Assembly (NCBI GenBank): GCA_964017235.1
Contig: OZ024933.1
Coordinates: forward strand, 5,459,962-5,523,961
DNA length: 64,000 nucleotides
From: Sabellastarte sp. h YS-2021
Taxonomy: Eukaryota > Annelida > Polychaeta > Sabellida > Sabellidae
Direction: 5' to 3'
This document shows, piece by piece, positions 24,592 to 34,247 of the stretch (position 1 is its first letter; each line of letters opens with the position of its first letter). The translations under genes and the position numbers were made by a program. A model generated the notes under the pieces. That model was not told the origin of the DNA, did no database searches, and was given only the letters and a program-made list of their open reading frames with translations.

Positions 24592-27500
24592 CTATGTTAT
24601 ACCTCTTTCGAAGTATGGCTTTACCATAGTTATTTCCCACATTTGGTTTGAATGTCTGTTATCACAGTTTTTAATGGTCTTTTGGAGAGTTTCTACTCTC
24701 CTTGCTACTGGGTATGACCCTAAATCTCTGGCCTGTAGTTTATTCATTTGGCCAGGTGATGACACTGAAATCTTGCCTCCAGGATCGAAGACACAATTCT
24801 GTAATTCCTTATCAAAAAGCATCTTCATTTTTGACGGAGAATTTTTCAAATTTTGTTGCGCCAGCTCACAAGCCTTCTTTAACTTATTTCTGAACTTTGA
24901 AACATAATCTAGCAGATTTAGGCTCTCGGTGTTCTCAGATAACCAGCTTTCCTTCAACAGCTTGAGAGGACCACGGACCAAATGGCCAAAGACCAACTCA
25001 AAGGGACTAAAGCCTAAAGACTCTTGAACAGACTCTCTAACTGCAAACAATAATAAGCTGATGCCTTCATCCCAATCTTTTTCATTGTCTAAACAATATG
25101 TCCTAATCATATTCTTCAAAGTGGAATGGAACCTTTCAAGTGCACCTTGGGATTCTGGGTGATAAGCACTAGATTTGATCTGTTTGGCACCTAACTGAAA
25201 TACAACCTGTTGAAATAGTCCTGACATAAAATTTGACCCTTGATCTGACTGGATCTCTTTTGGTAAGCCAACTAGAGTAAAGAAATTAACCAGAGCTTTT
25301 GAGATTTTGGGAGCTGTTATGTTGGTCAATGGTATGGCTTCGGGAAATCTGGTTGAGGCGCACATGATGGTCAAAAGGTATTGATTTCTGGATTTAGTTT
25401 TTGGTAAGGGACCTACACAGTCAATTATCACTTTGCTAAATGGTTCCTCAAATGCTGGAATGGGTTTGAGAGGAGCTACAGGAATTTTTTGGTTTGGCTT
25501 TCCTACCATTTGACAAATGTGACAAGTCTTGCAAAATTCTGCCACACAGTGCCGAATTTGAGGCCAATAGAAATGTTTGGTTATTTTGTTGTAAGTTTTG
25601 TTGATGCCTAAATGGCCACCCATTGGAGATTCATGAGCCAATTTTAATATCTCACTTTGGTACACTTTTGGCACAACAATCTGGTGTACTACTGACCATT
25701 CTTCAGATGCAGGGACATTTGGTGGCCTCCACTTTCGCATAAGTACACCATTTCTGACATAATAGCCTACAGGGACCTTATCTAGCTCTACTGGTGGCAA
25801 GACCAACTTGAATAAAGGAGCTAATTCAGGATCATTTTCCTGCTCTGAAATCAATTTTGATTTTGACAGCGATACATCTTTGCAGTCAATTGGGTCTTGT
25901 TTTTCAGAATCTACCCTATCCTTGGGATTAGTATCACTAGTATTCTGCACATCATGGTCATAGTTGTTTAAGAATGTATCTGACAAATCAACTAAGACAT
26001 CTGTAGATTGTTTACAATCTTTTGGTTCTTCTTGGGCCTTTTTGGCCATAGCTCGAGTCACAGCACAGGAGGGAAAAATACCAGGAATAACCTCTTCTAA
26101 TTTCTCAGTGCTAACCAAAGTGATCGGCTTAGAAGTAACCTTAGGATCAGCAACTACCTTTCCACCTGCAAGATCATTTCCCAACAACAAAGATACCCCT
26201 TTAATGGGTAAAGTGGGCCTGGTACCCACAACAACAGAACCAGTAACTAAGTCTGATACTAACTTGACCTTATGCAAGGGAACGTTCACACAGCCTCCTT
26301 CAATACCTTGAGCAATGACACTCTCACCAGTAGATGTGCTTACACTCAATGGCAATACACCTTCTAAAAGTAAGGACTGAGTAGCTCCAGTGTCTCTTAA
26401 TATCTTAATGGGGATCTGACTGGAACTACTTTCCAAGGATACAAAACCCTCAGACACAAAAGGTTTGAACTCTTCCCTAATAATCTCAGACTTGTCTAAA
26501 CCAATACTAGACTCTGCTCTATTGGGATTTGAACGCCAGTTAGACTTGCTAGACACAAAGGCGTTGGGCGTTGCCTCCTTTTCTCTTCTCTTCTTTAAGA
26601 GCCAACAGTCAGACATAACATGCCCAGGTTTCTTACAATAGTGGCAAACAGGAGCAAAGGATCTGGGCTTCCTATCCTTACTCATAGTCTGATTTAAAGT
26701 TTGACCCTTATCTGAACTCTTTTCTGGAGCTACATTTTCAGATTTCTTTCCTATTTTTGGATAAGACTTTTTAGCAGGACCAAAGGACTTATTCTTGTTG
26801 AAAGCGGACTTGTGACTTAGCGCATAATCATCAGCATAAGCTGCTGCTTTTGCCAAATTTTCAACTTTCTGTTCATCTAGATAGGTTTTAATGTCATCAC
26901 GAACACACCTTTTGAACTCTTCAATCAAAATAACTTGCCTAAGTTTTTCAAAGTCTGTACCTACTTCCCTAGAATTACACCATCTGTCAAAATACACTTC
27001 TTTCTCATGGGCAAATTCAACATGAGTTTGACTTTCTTGTTTACGATAATTTCTGAATTTTTGACGATATGCTTCTGGTACCAACTCATATGCTTTCAAA
27101 ATAGCATTTTTGACAGAGTTATAGTCCACACATTCAGAAATTGGCAAAGCCGTATATGCCTCCTGGGCCTTTCCCCTCAAAACACTTTGCAGCAATAAAG
27201 GCCACTGGTCTGTAGGCCATTTCAAATTTTGAGCTACTCTTTCAAAGTGTTGAAAGTACTTATCGACCTCTGACTCATTAAAAGGTGGTACCAGTCGCAC
27301 ATTTTTACCCAAATCAAATTTGGTAGCAATGGACTCTTCATGGGCAATTCTGCGAGCATTGAGTTCTAAAGCTCTCATTTCTCTTTCATGTTTAAGTGCA
27401 CGCTCTTCCTTTTGAGCTTCAAGCTCTTCTTTTCGTTGTTGAGCTTCAAGCTCTTCTTTTCGTTGTTGAGCTTCAAGCTCTTCTTTTCGTTGTTGAGCTT

Positions 27501-27846
27501 GAGTTTCAAGCTCTTCTTTTTGTTGTTGAGCTTCAAGCTCTTCTTTTCGTTGTTGAGCTTGAGTTTCAAGCTCTTTAAGTCTTAACTCTCTTTCAATTTC
27601 TAATCGCCTGATCTCATATTGCCCAGAAGGTTCCATTGGTAGAGGCTTATACACTTCTAAACAACTATCAGGTAAAACATCTTCATCAACTAACTGTTCA
27701 ACAATAAGCCTTTTAAGTTCATGTTTACGTGTTGACCTTTTTACCTCTAACTGTAACTCTTGTGCTATCTGCATTAACATATCTTTTTTAAAAGTTTCTA
27801 GAACTTCTATAGATGGTGACTGTACAAACTCTTTAGCACTAGCCAT
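24592..27846 (-). CDS. Gag-protease-integrase polyprotein of a Gmr1-like Gypsy element
   Basis: Open for 1084 codons from the ATG at 27846 (upstream GTG not needed). Order by residue: SAP-like basic N-terminus (~15-55); Glu/Gln/Lys coiled coil with a repeated KEELEAQQR motif (~90-150); capsid with a SCAN-like helical segment (~235-330); CCHC knuckle CHYCKKPGHVMSDC (~403-416); aspartic protease motif DTGATQSLLL (~485); HHCC zinc region (GHLGINKTY...CKTCHIC, ~735-782); and the integrase core with Asp in IDCVG, Asp in SDQGSNF and Glu in ALERFH, 35 residues after the second Asp. A chromodomain-like ending was not seen. The SCAN domain of vertebrate zinc-finger proteins is known to derive from Gmr1-like gag. 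All catalytic residues of protease and integrase are present. RT and RNase H are absent both from the frame and from the rest of the element. Confidence 0.9.
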   Translation of the reverse strand: MASAKEFVQSPSIEVLETFKKDMLMQIAQELQLEVKRSTRKHELKRLIVEQLVDEDVLPDSCLEVYKPLPMEPSGQYEIRRLEIERELRLKELETQAQQRKEELEAQQQKEELETQAQQRKEELEAQQRKEELEAQQRKEELEAQKEERALKHEREMRALELNARRIAHEESIATKFDLGKNVRLVPPFNESEVDKYFQHFERVAQNLKWPTDQWPLLLQSVLRGKAQEAYTALPISECVDYNSVKNAILKAYELVPEAYRQKFRNYRKQESQTHVEFAHEKEVYFDRWCNSREVGTDFEKLRQVILIEEFKRCVRDDIKTYLDEQKVENLAKAAAYADDYALSHKSAFNKNKSFGPAKKSYPKIGKKSENVAPEKSSDKGQTLNQTMSKDRKPRSFAPVCHYCKKPGHVMSDCWLLKKRREKEATPNAFVSSKSNWRSNPNRAESSIGLDKSEIIREEFKPFVSEGFVSLESSSSQIPIKILRDTGATQSLLLEGVLPLSVSTSTGESVIAQGIEGGCVNVPLHKVKLVSDLVTGSVVVGTRPTLPIKGVSLLLGNDLAGGKVVADPKVTSKPITLVSTEKLEEVIPGIFPSCAVTRAMAKKAQEEPKDCKQSTDVLVDLSDTFLNNYDHDVQNTSDTNPKDRVDSEKQDPIDCKDVSLSKSKLISEQENDPELAPLFKLVLPPVELDKVPVGYYVRNGVLMRKWRPPNVPASEEWSVVHQIVVPKVYQSEILKLAHESPMGGHLGINKTYNKITKHFYWPQIRHCVAEFCKTCHICQMVGKPNQKIPVAPLKPIPAFEEPFSKVIIDCVGPLPKTKSRNQYLLTIMCASTRFPEAIPLTNITAPKISKALVNFFTLVGLPKEIQSDQGSNFMSGLFQQVVFQLGAKQIKSSAYHPESQGALERFHSTLKNMIRTYCLDNEKDWDEGISLLLFAVRESVQESLGFSPFELVFGHLVRGPLKLLKESWLSENTESLNLLDYVSKFRNKLKKACELAQQNLKNSPSKMKMLFDKELQNCVFDPGGKISVSSPGQMNKLQARDLGSYPVARRVETLQKTIKNCDNRHSNQMWEITMVKPYFERGIT
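27388..27590 (-). repeat. 27-bp coding minisatellite in gag
   Basis: 'cttcaagctcttcttttcgttgttgag' recurs about six times, some copies with a 9-bp insert. It encodes repeats of KEELEAQQR. The in-frame unit length lets the coiled coil grow or shrink without breaking the ORF. Confidence 0.9.
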
Positions 27847-27942
27847 TTTGAGCACTGTTGACTGTAACCAATTACTAAATCAAATGGATTTTCAAAATGT
27901 TAATTGAACGGTTGATCAAATGGTTGTAATCAAATGGTTGGA

Positions 27943-27960
27943 TCCCGGACGAGCCCCCAA
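27943..27960 (-). other. Primer-binding site, tRNA-Pro type
   Basis: The minus strand reads TGGGGGCTCGTCCGGGAT, the 18-nt proline-tRNA primer site known from gammaretroviruses, 6 nt after the 5' LTR end. Confidence 0.85.
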
Positions 27961-27966
27961 TTTTCC

Positions 27967-28982
27967 TGTTACGGTCACGGGCAAGCGCGGTAGCAATTAC
28001 CGGTTGTCTTTAAGTTGTAACAGAAAAAGCAAAAAGTTAAACTTAACAAATTTATTTAATAGTCAATAATAATGATTACAGTCAACTGGTATGCTCTTAA
28101 CTAAACACACTAATACAATAATAAGATCTAGCTGACCTGACCACTGAGATTAAGAGTTAAATTTATCCGCCGTATCCAGCAATCTGTTCTGTAATCCGTC
28201 CTGTGGTATATTCTGTGATCTGTCCAATGTCCTGTGGTCTATCCCGTGATCTGTCCAGCGTTCACTCGCACACAGATGTCTATATTCTGTCACCTGTCCC
28301 ACACTCAACAACACAAAAGGTGCTTGTCCTGCTATCCTTTATATATATCCAGTCACACAGAAGGTCTGTCTGGAGATTTTTAGAGAGTTAACACAATTGT
28401 ACTGTCTGCTCCAAGATATGGCCAATGTCCAAAATGCAGTAAATCCACTCTCTGTTATATAACTGTATGATATCCAAAAATATCCAAAGTGCAAGAAATC
28501 TGTCCAGACAATGTATCTAGTTCACTCCAGTAAAAGTTCACAGCAACACAAGTTATATTATATTCCAAAACACAATAGCTCTCCTTATAGCCAGCGAATA
28601 CAAAGTTCTTTTGTGGTCAGATGTACATTCCTTATATACATCCACAGATTTCTCTGGAATTGTACAGAACCAACTCAGAAAAGCTTGAACCATCTAGGCT
28701 AAAGGAGGAAGTTCTAGAAACTACTGGTAATTGGGTTTCCCCAAATCTAACATAACCACTGAGGGGGGGGATTTCCCCCAGTCTGTGAACAGATCAATAA
28801 ACACTAAAACACAAAAGTCAATAACTCCCTTACTTTAAATGTCAACACACAAAAAGAACCAACAACACAATTATCTTTTATGACAATGTATAAACATAAA
28901 GCTTAAATTAAACAATGCACTAATATAGTGCCTACTATATGTAATATACAATGTACTAATATAGTGTCCAATATATGTAACA
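27967..28982 (-). repeat. 5' LTR of the Gypsy element
   Basis: Paired with 23275-24289. The noted differences are four substitutions and one base in a G run. Minus-strand TATATATAAA at 28338-28347 is the likely promoter for the internal ORF. Confidence 0.95.
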
Positions 28983-28987
28983 GGCTT
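28983..28987. repeat. Target-site duplication, right copy (GGCTT)
   Basis: Matches 23270-23274. Removing the element and one copy joins the two halves of the interrupted RT in register (VAVELGL followed by VHGSEF). Confidence 0.9.
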
Positions 28988-29450
28988 GGTCCACGGCAGT
29001 GAGTTTGTTTATACATCATTGACTATATTCTCATCTCTCCAGAAAAGGACTCCCAATGTCATTTTCAACGCCTTGTGTCACTTTTAACTGAACTGGGGTT
29101 GCCTAGCGATACTAACAAGTGAATTTCCCCCTGTCGCAAGTTGGCCTGCTTGGGTATACAAATCGACCTTGATGCTATCGCTCTATTTATTCACCCTGAT
29201 AAATAACAAAGCATCTACTTGGATTGTCTAGACGTCTAGGCGTCAACTTACTAGAACACGTTACCAATCACTCCTTAGAAAACTGCTTTACATACAAAAG
29301 TGCATGCGACCAGCGAATACTTTCATTGATAGAATGTTGGCTTTGTCTAGAGCCAATCATAGAGATAAGAGAATTGCTATAACTTCAGATTTTCAAAAGG
29401 ATCTTTTTTGGCTTTTCTACCACTTTTCAATGGGGTCACTTTTATCAGAA
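28988..29450 (+). pseudogene. DIRS-like reverse transcriptase, C-terminal half
   Basis: Reads VHGSEF, then YIIDYILISPEKD (the YIDD-type catalytic motif with its first Asp changed to Ile), LVSLLTELGLP, CLGIQIDLDAIALFIHPDK, LLYIHKCMRPANTFIDRML and DFQKDLFWLFYHF. The motif order is that of DIRS-type RT. Frameshifts and stops make it non-functional. Confidence 0.8.
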
Positions 29451-29464
29451 AGCCAAAAATTTTG

Positions 29465-29860
29465 AATGGCCATTCCTTGTATATAGACGCCTCTCTGACT
29501 GGGCTGGGAGGTATATTGAATAATGAGGTTTATGCTACCCCCATTTTTCATCGTTTTGGGACTGAGTTAAAGATTATACACCTTTAAATCCTCAACTTAG
29601 TTATAGCACTTAAGATGTGGGCCAAAATTGGGCCAATTCTATAGTAAGATCTTTCTGCGACAACCTGGCTGTGGTTCGAATTGTCAAAACTGGGCGGACA
29701 AGATATCACATGTTGGTTTTTTGTCTAAGGAATATTTGGCTATTAACTGCTTCTTATGACATTGACATTGTACAAGGCTCTCTTGCCATTAACAGGCCGA
29801 CCTTTCATCTTGACTATATTCCGATAAGGCAATTGATAAAGCTCTTCTAGAGACAATGCA
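29465..29860 (+). pseudogene. DIRS-like RNase H
   Basis: Reads LYIDASLTGLGGILNNEVY, then IIHLEILNLVIALKMW, then FCDNLAVVRIVKTGRTR and LRNIWLLTASYDIDI. The Asp/Glu/Asp pattern (DAS, LEI, CDN) and the NIWLLTA segment are typical of the RNase H of DIRS-type elements. Frameshifts lie near 29590-29620. Confidence 0.8.
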
Positions 29861-29929
29861 AAATACCTGAATTTGGCATAGCATCCCTAAGTAACATTTT
29901 AATCTAAATTATAATATCTAATTTCAGGT

Positions 29930-30881
29930 GGATTCACCGCCTCCAGTCCTCTGTATCAGAAAGCCTGGACCAGGATACACTGTGCATACAGACCTTCTAC
30001 TGAATCAGCTCATTCATTGCACTTTAGAACATTTATTTCGTTTTTGATCTTCATGGACCTCCCCATATCAATTACAGTACATAATGTACTTACTTTCTTG
30101 GAGTATATATACCAAAATTTATTATCTCCTCGAGTTATCTCATCTTATCTTTCCTCCATCCAAGCAAAAGCCAAGCTGTACAGTTGGGATGTAATACCAG
30201 CTTTGTCACTCCACTGTCACTATATAAAAATAAGTATCAGCTGAAAATTCAATCCTACCCACAGGAGTATATTTGATGTTCATACAATGTACCAGATCTC
30301 TCTATCCTGTGATACCCTTTCTGGCCTTCTGCTATATAGAGCCATATTCCTAATGGCATTCTTTAACTTCCCTGGCATGTCCAATATAGGCCCCATAGTG
30401 CTGCAAAATTTGATCAGGACTGCCATTTGTTTTTCAGAAAGAACCTTGCGTCCCCTGGGCCCACTCGCTGGTCAAAATGGACCAAAACCCTTCAAAACCA
30501 TAAAGGTCATCACTGGTATCAGCTACCAATGATACCAAACTTCCTGTGTCCAGTTACAGAACTGAAGGCCCTCCTTCGATTCAGGCCTTTTTTCACCCTC
30601 ATACTCAGATTATAGATGCCCATATTCGAGATGGACTCAAAAAAGTTTTATTACATAAAAACATCCCAACCAAAGGTCATGGCTTCCATAACATTAAAGG
30701 ATTAGGAACCACCTTGCTCTTTGATAATAATGTCCAACTGCAGCACATCATGGCACATGGCCTCTGGAGAAGTTCCTCGGTCTGGACCTATTTGGAAAAT
30801 GCATCTCAGACTGGGGCTTTTACAATCTTACCAAGTAATATTTTAAACCTTCCTCATACAATTTTACTCACATGTAAATAA
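29930..30881 (+). pseudogene. DIRS-like tyrosine recombinase
   Basis: An N-terminal core-binding-like part at 30017-30200 reads FISFLIFMDLP, FLEYIYQNLLSP, ISSYLSSIQAKAKLY. It is followed by MYQISLSCDTL and LLYRAIFLMAFFNFPGMSNI, then LCPVTELKALL, GHGFHNIKGLGTTLLFDNN and QLQHIMAHGLWRSSSVWTYLE. The order fits DIRS-type tyrosine recombinases. The first catalytic Arg region reads FPGMSN where family members have an Arg, and the HxxR motif reads HNIK. Together with frameshifts this copy is inactive. Confidence 0.75.
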
Positions 30882-33086
30882 AAGTTTTCCCGACATATTC
30901 TTTCTGTATCTTCACCTTCACTAACCTTTGACCTCTTGGCACATAACGCCAAATTCAATAGCATGATAAGCAGCTATTACCTTCAAGCATTACGTTCCAC
31001 TCATACCACCCAATAAAGGTTCCAATCTGAACAGAACTGTGTATTTGCAGTATCTACACACTTTGTGTAAATCTGTTTCTGTTATCCTTCCCATTTTTCC
31101 TTCTGCAGCCAATCTGTACACAGGTCACCTCTCACCTTTAGCAATAAATGGAATGGTATTGTCTTTGGTGACCTTAACTTAGTTTGGTTTTCTTGCAGAT
31201 TTTTTACCTATTACCAGTATAGTAATCCATCGGTTTTATCCTGAAACATGAATCTTTGTGGTTAGTTTTAAAGAATTTACTTTTTAAACTCAATTTTGTA
31301 TATGTTTGAATTATTTTTACGTAATGTAACTTGTATCATACATTAATGAAGTTTAAATGAAATATTATGTGTTGACAGTATACCTATTTTCTTGTGATAA
31401 TTGGATATTTACAACATTTAAACTGGTGCACACGTTTTATTAAATATTATATTTTAAAATTATTATGCAATATTATTATCCAGAAATCTGAGGGACATAA
31501 TGTCAAAGTGTGTACCTTATGCACAAAAATGTAGTTTAGTTTTTATCTCTGCTTCAGATAGGTGTAACTATAAATGCTAAATGAAAAAAGTAGTGGCCAA
31601 TACAGGAACCTTTAATGCAGAAAATAAAATGTGCGATATTGTTGTATATTCCGGGAGATGTTTAAAATGACACTTCAGAGTAAGACTTGGAACTCTATAC
31701 ACGTGTTTAACGGAAACGCACATGCGTTATTATTGAGAATTATTGAGAATTATATGGACATTTAGTGGTAGTGGTTGAACTGATATATGTAGCTGTTACT
31801 GATAGTGGCAATAGTATAGAGTAGTAGTAGTCCAGCAGTGACAGAAGAGTTAGTGTACTGAAGAAACCTACAGAGTGGTTCAAGTAGTGGAGATAGCTAG
31901 ATAGTTAGACACCTCATCTAGAACCTGGCAACAGTGCCAGCAGCACTACTGCAAGGTGGGTGAAATTACTTCAATATACAAAGTAATTGGAGTAGAATCT
32001 TATGGTGTGAAAAACTTGACTTAGTGTCTGTATACATGTATGCGTCCCACGACATCCAAAGTCAGATTTCTGGTGGTTATTTTCCACTATTATATCACTA
32101 TACTTATAAATTTACTTGTCATGTGATTTTTTTACCTCCCAGAGTGAATAAAAATGTGTGAAAATCAGCCTTGGATGTTGCAATTCAGAGTCAGAATCAC
32201 GTGAACAACCAAAGAGAAGTAGGCAAAAAAATTGTTGTTGCAAATCGGCCGTTGGATGTTGTGAGCCACATACACATGTACATACACTAAAGTGAATAAA
32301 GAAGAATCTAATCTTTAAAAATCTTAAACTTCTATAACACTTAATCTATAAGAATTGCTGTGAGAAGAATATGAAAGAAAATTGTTGGAAAAACCAATGT
32401 TAAGAAATTTATCTTAAATAAATTGGACTTTGATAGCACTTTATAAGAACTACTGTAAGGTGGATATGAAAGATAGCTGTTTGGAAACCAGTGTGAAGAA
32501 CCTGAACGACACCTGAGATAAATTTTAATTTATGTAGATTGGGCTGCAACTCCTTCAAATGAATTGCAGTCATCCAAACAAGTACTTACAAGAACACTGA
32601 TCACATATCATGAGTTTGATGCTGTATGACCAGTCTGAAGTCGCTGAGATGCATAAAGCTACTTTTGCAAACAACAGGCTAAGACAAGCAAAATCCAATT
32701 TGTAATGGACAGCCAAGTCTCAACCTGGACCATTTCTTGTGTTGGTTATTAATGGTGATTAAATGTATTTTTGTCAGATTTGTGACGGCTGCCTTTGTTT
32801 AGCAACTGCCTATTATGTAATGTTGAACGAGCTGTAATGTAATTGGTAGAATTTATTTTAAATCTTCCTGTGATGCCAAGTACAGGGTACTGTATTACAT
32901 CTTGCCCAGAGCAGGGCCCTCGTTGTTAATTTCTCATATATCTTAAGGTCACTCCTTTTTTGCATGTGGTAATAAAAATATAGATAGAAGTGTCAGTAGT
33001 GTATGTAATTAGTAATGTAACAAAACAATTTTACCCTCAGCTTGGCTTTGTCACTATCTGCTTTCTATTGATATGCGTTTGGACTA
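30882..33086. other. 3' flank of the YR element and unassigned DNA
   Basis: No gene seen. Near 32325-32530 a ~105-bp segment is present twice in tandem ('ctataagaattgctgtgagaag...' and 'ttataagaactactgtaaggtgg...'). Around 31780-31960 a G/A-rich stretch ends in a donor-like AAG|GTGGGT, but no partner exon was found. The right end of the YR element is not defined. Confidence 0.4.
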
Positions 33087-33305
33087 CTGGGTATTTATAC
33101 CCAATGCAATATCTGTGTATACTACAGCGCTCGAAGCACAATTGAACCGATCCAACTGCAAACTCTCAAATTACTGACATTTCCCTAACTGAAAGACAGA
33201 GGCTTAAGGATAACACTTTATCAACGTACTTGCGGTTCTTCAGTCTACCACTGAGATAGGACCCAATGACCCAATATATGGACATCTGAGCCACTATGTA
33301 TCTGC
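33087..33305 (-). mobile_element. SINE family 2, copy 1 (partial, minus strand)
   Basis: The reverse complement matches the body of the full copy at 59571-59902 ('cctctgtctttcagttagggaaatgtcagtaa', 'gagcgctgtagtatacac'). The tRNA-like head is not present. Confidence 0.7.
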
Positions 33306-34247
33306 CTTTACCTGGGTTGGAACACACTCTTTCTGTATTTCTAGGTGAGTGTGATACCTGGCAAAGTCACAGGAGCAGACTAAATCTAATTTATTTCAAG
33401 GAATCATTAAAAATATTTTTCCTTTATTTGCCCGCTTTTCCTTAGTTTTGGTATTCGTTAATCTTCAATTATTTTCAGTCCTTAAATCTCAAGGTGACCT
33501 TAACAATTGAGGGAAAGCGTTAAATTTTAAGGAAACTTGTGATATTCACAAATCCTTCTTTGGAGAGGAGTCCCTTTATTTTCCCCTTAACCTTCTAGGT
33601 TAGATTAGGCAAGTTTATGCCCTTTTGGGAAGTTTATGTGAAAACAAATTCATAAATGAATTGGAGTTATCGAATCCAATGAATATATATTGGATTATCA
33701 CCCAGGAATTTTAAGGATTTATTCAGTTGTTAAGTACCCTCTGCCTCTGCAATGACTGATTAAAATATTTATATTCTCCTGTGAGAAATCAATCAGCTGT
33801 TTTTAATCTGTCGTGATCCACATGTTAAACCATCAAAGTAATACATGGACCAAAGTCAATCTAACATTTGATCTTAACATCAGATTACCTGTAGACCAAC
33901 CTGTAATAATCCAAAAAATCTGATCAAAAGATAATCATCTTAGCTCAAGTTTGATCTTATGTTCACTGATCTGTGTTGGTGGCTACCGCCTCTGATGTAG
34001 TATTATATATATAATTTATATTTATTGAATATATATAAATATCAGAGGTACATTACAAGTAAAAAGCTGCAGTTTTATCAAGAGATTATCCACACTTAAC
34101 TAAACAGTAGACTGAGTGGATAATTATATTAAAACAAGTAAACCTTACCCCAGAATCACAATATATAATATTAATACTCATGTTATTGGTAACTCCCTTT
34201 CAATTGTGTTTACAACACTAGACACTCATTTAAATACATATGGCAAA
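33306..34247. other. 3' flank of the receptor gene, no other gene seen
   Basis: AT-rich DNA downstream of the receptor stop codon. On the minus strand AATAAA at 34023-34028 lies about 220 bp after the stop and may be its polyadenylation signal. Confidence 0.4.
34023..34028 (-). terminator. Candidate polyadenylation signal of the receptor gene
   Basis: The minus strand reads AATAAA about 220 bp past the stop, in an AT-rich stretch. Plausible by position only. Confidence 0.35.

Larger units (their letters stand above)
23275..28982 (-). mobile_element. Ty3/Gypsy (Gmr1-like) LTR retrotransposon lacking RT/RNase H
   Basis: A complete insertion of 5.7 kb. It has LTRs of about 1015 bp, TGTTAC...GTAACA ends, a 5-bp target duplication, a tRNA-Pro-type primer-binding site and a polypurine tract, all in minus-strand orientation. 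Its only long ORF encodes Gag, protease and integrase. There is no RT or RNase H: only about 290 bp separate the ORF stop from the polypurine tract. In Gmr1-like Gypsy elements, integrase lies upstream of RT (known from the family), so loss of the 3' coding part would give exactly this structure. By eye the LTRs differ at about five positions, so the insertion is recent. It would need RT in trans. Confidence 0.9.

Noticed and set aside
24425..24907. A 160-codon plus-strand frame overlapping the integrase end
   Set aside because: It is the antisense of the integrase C-terminus and the region after it; no family resemblance.
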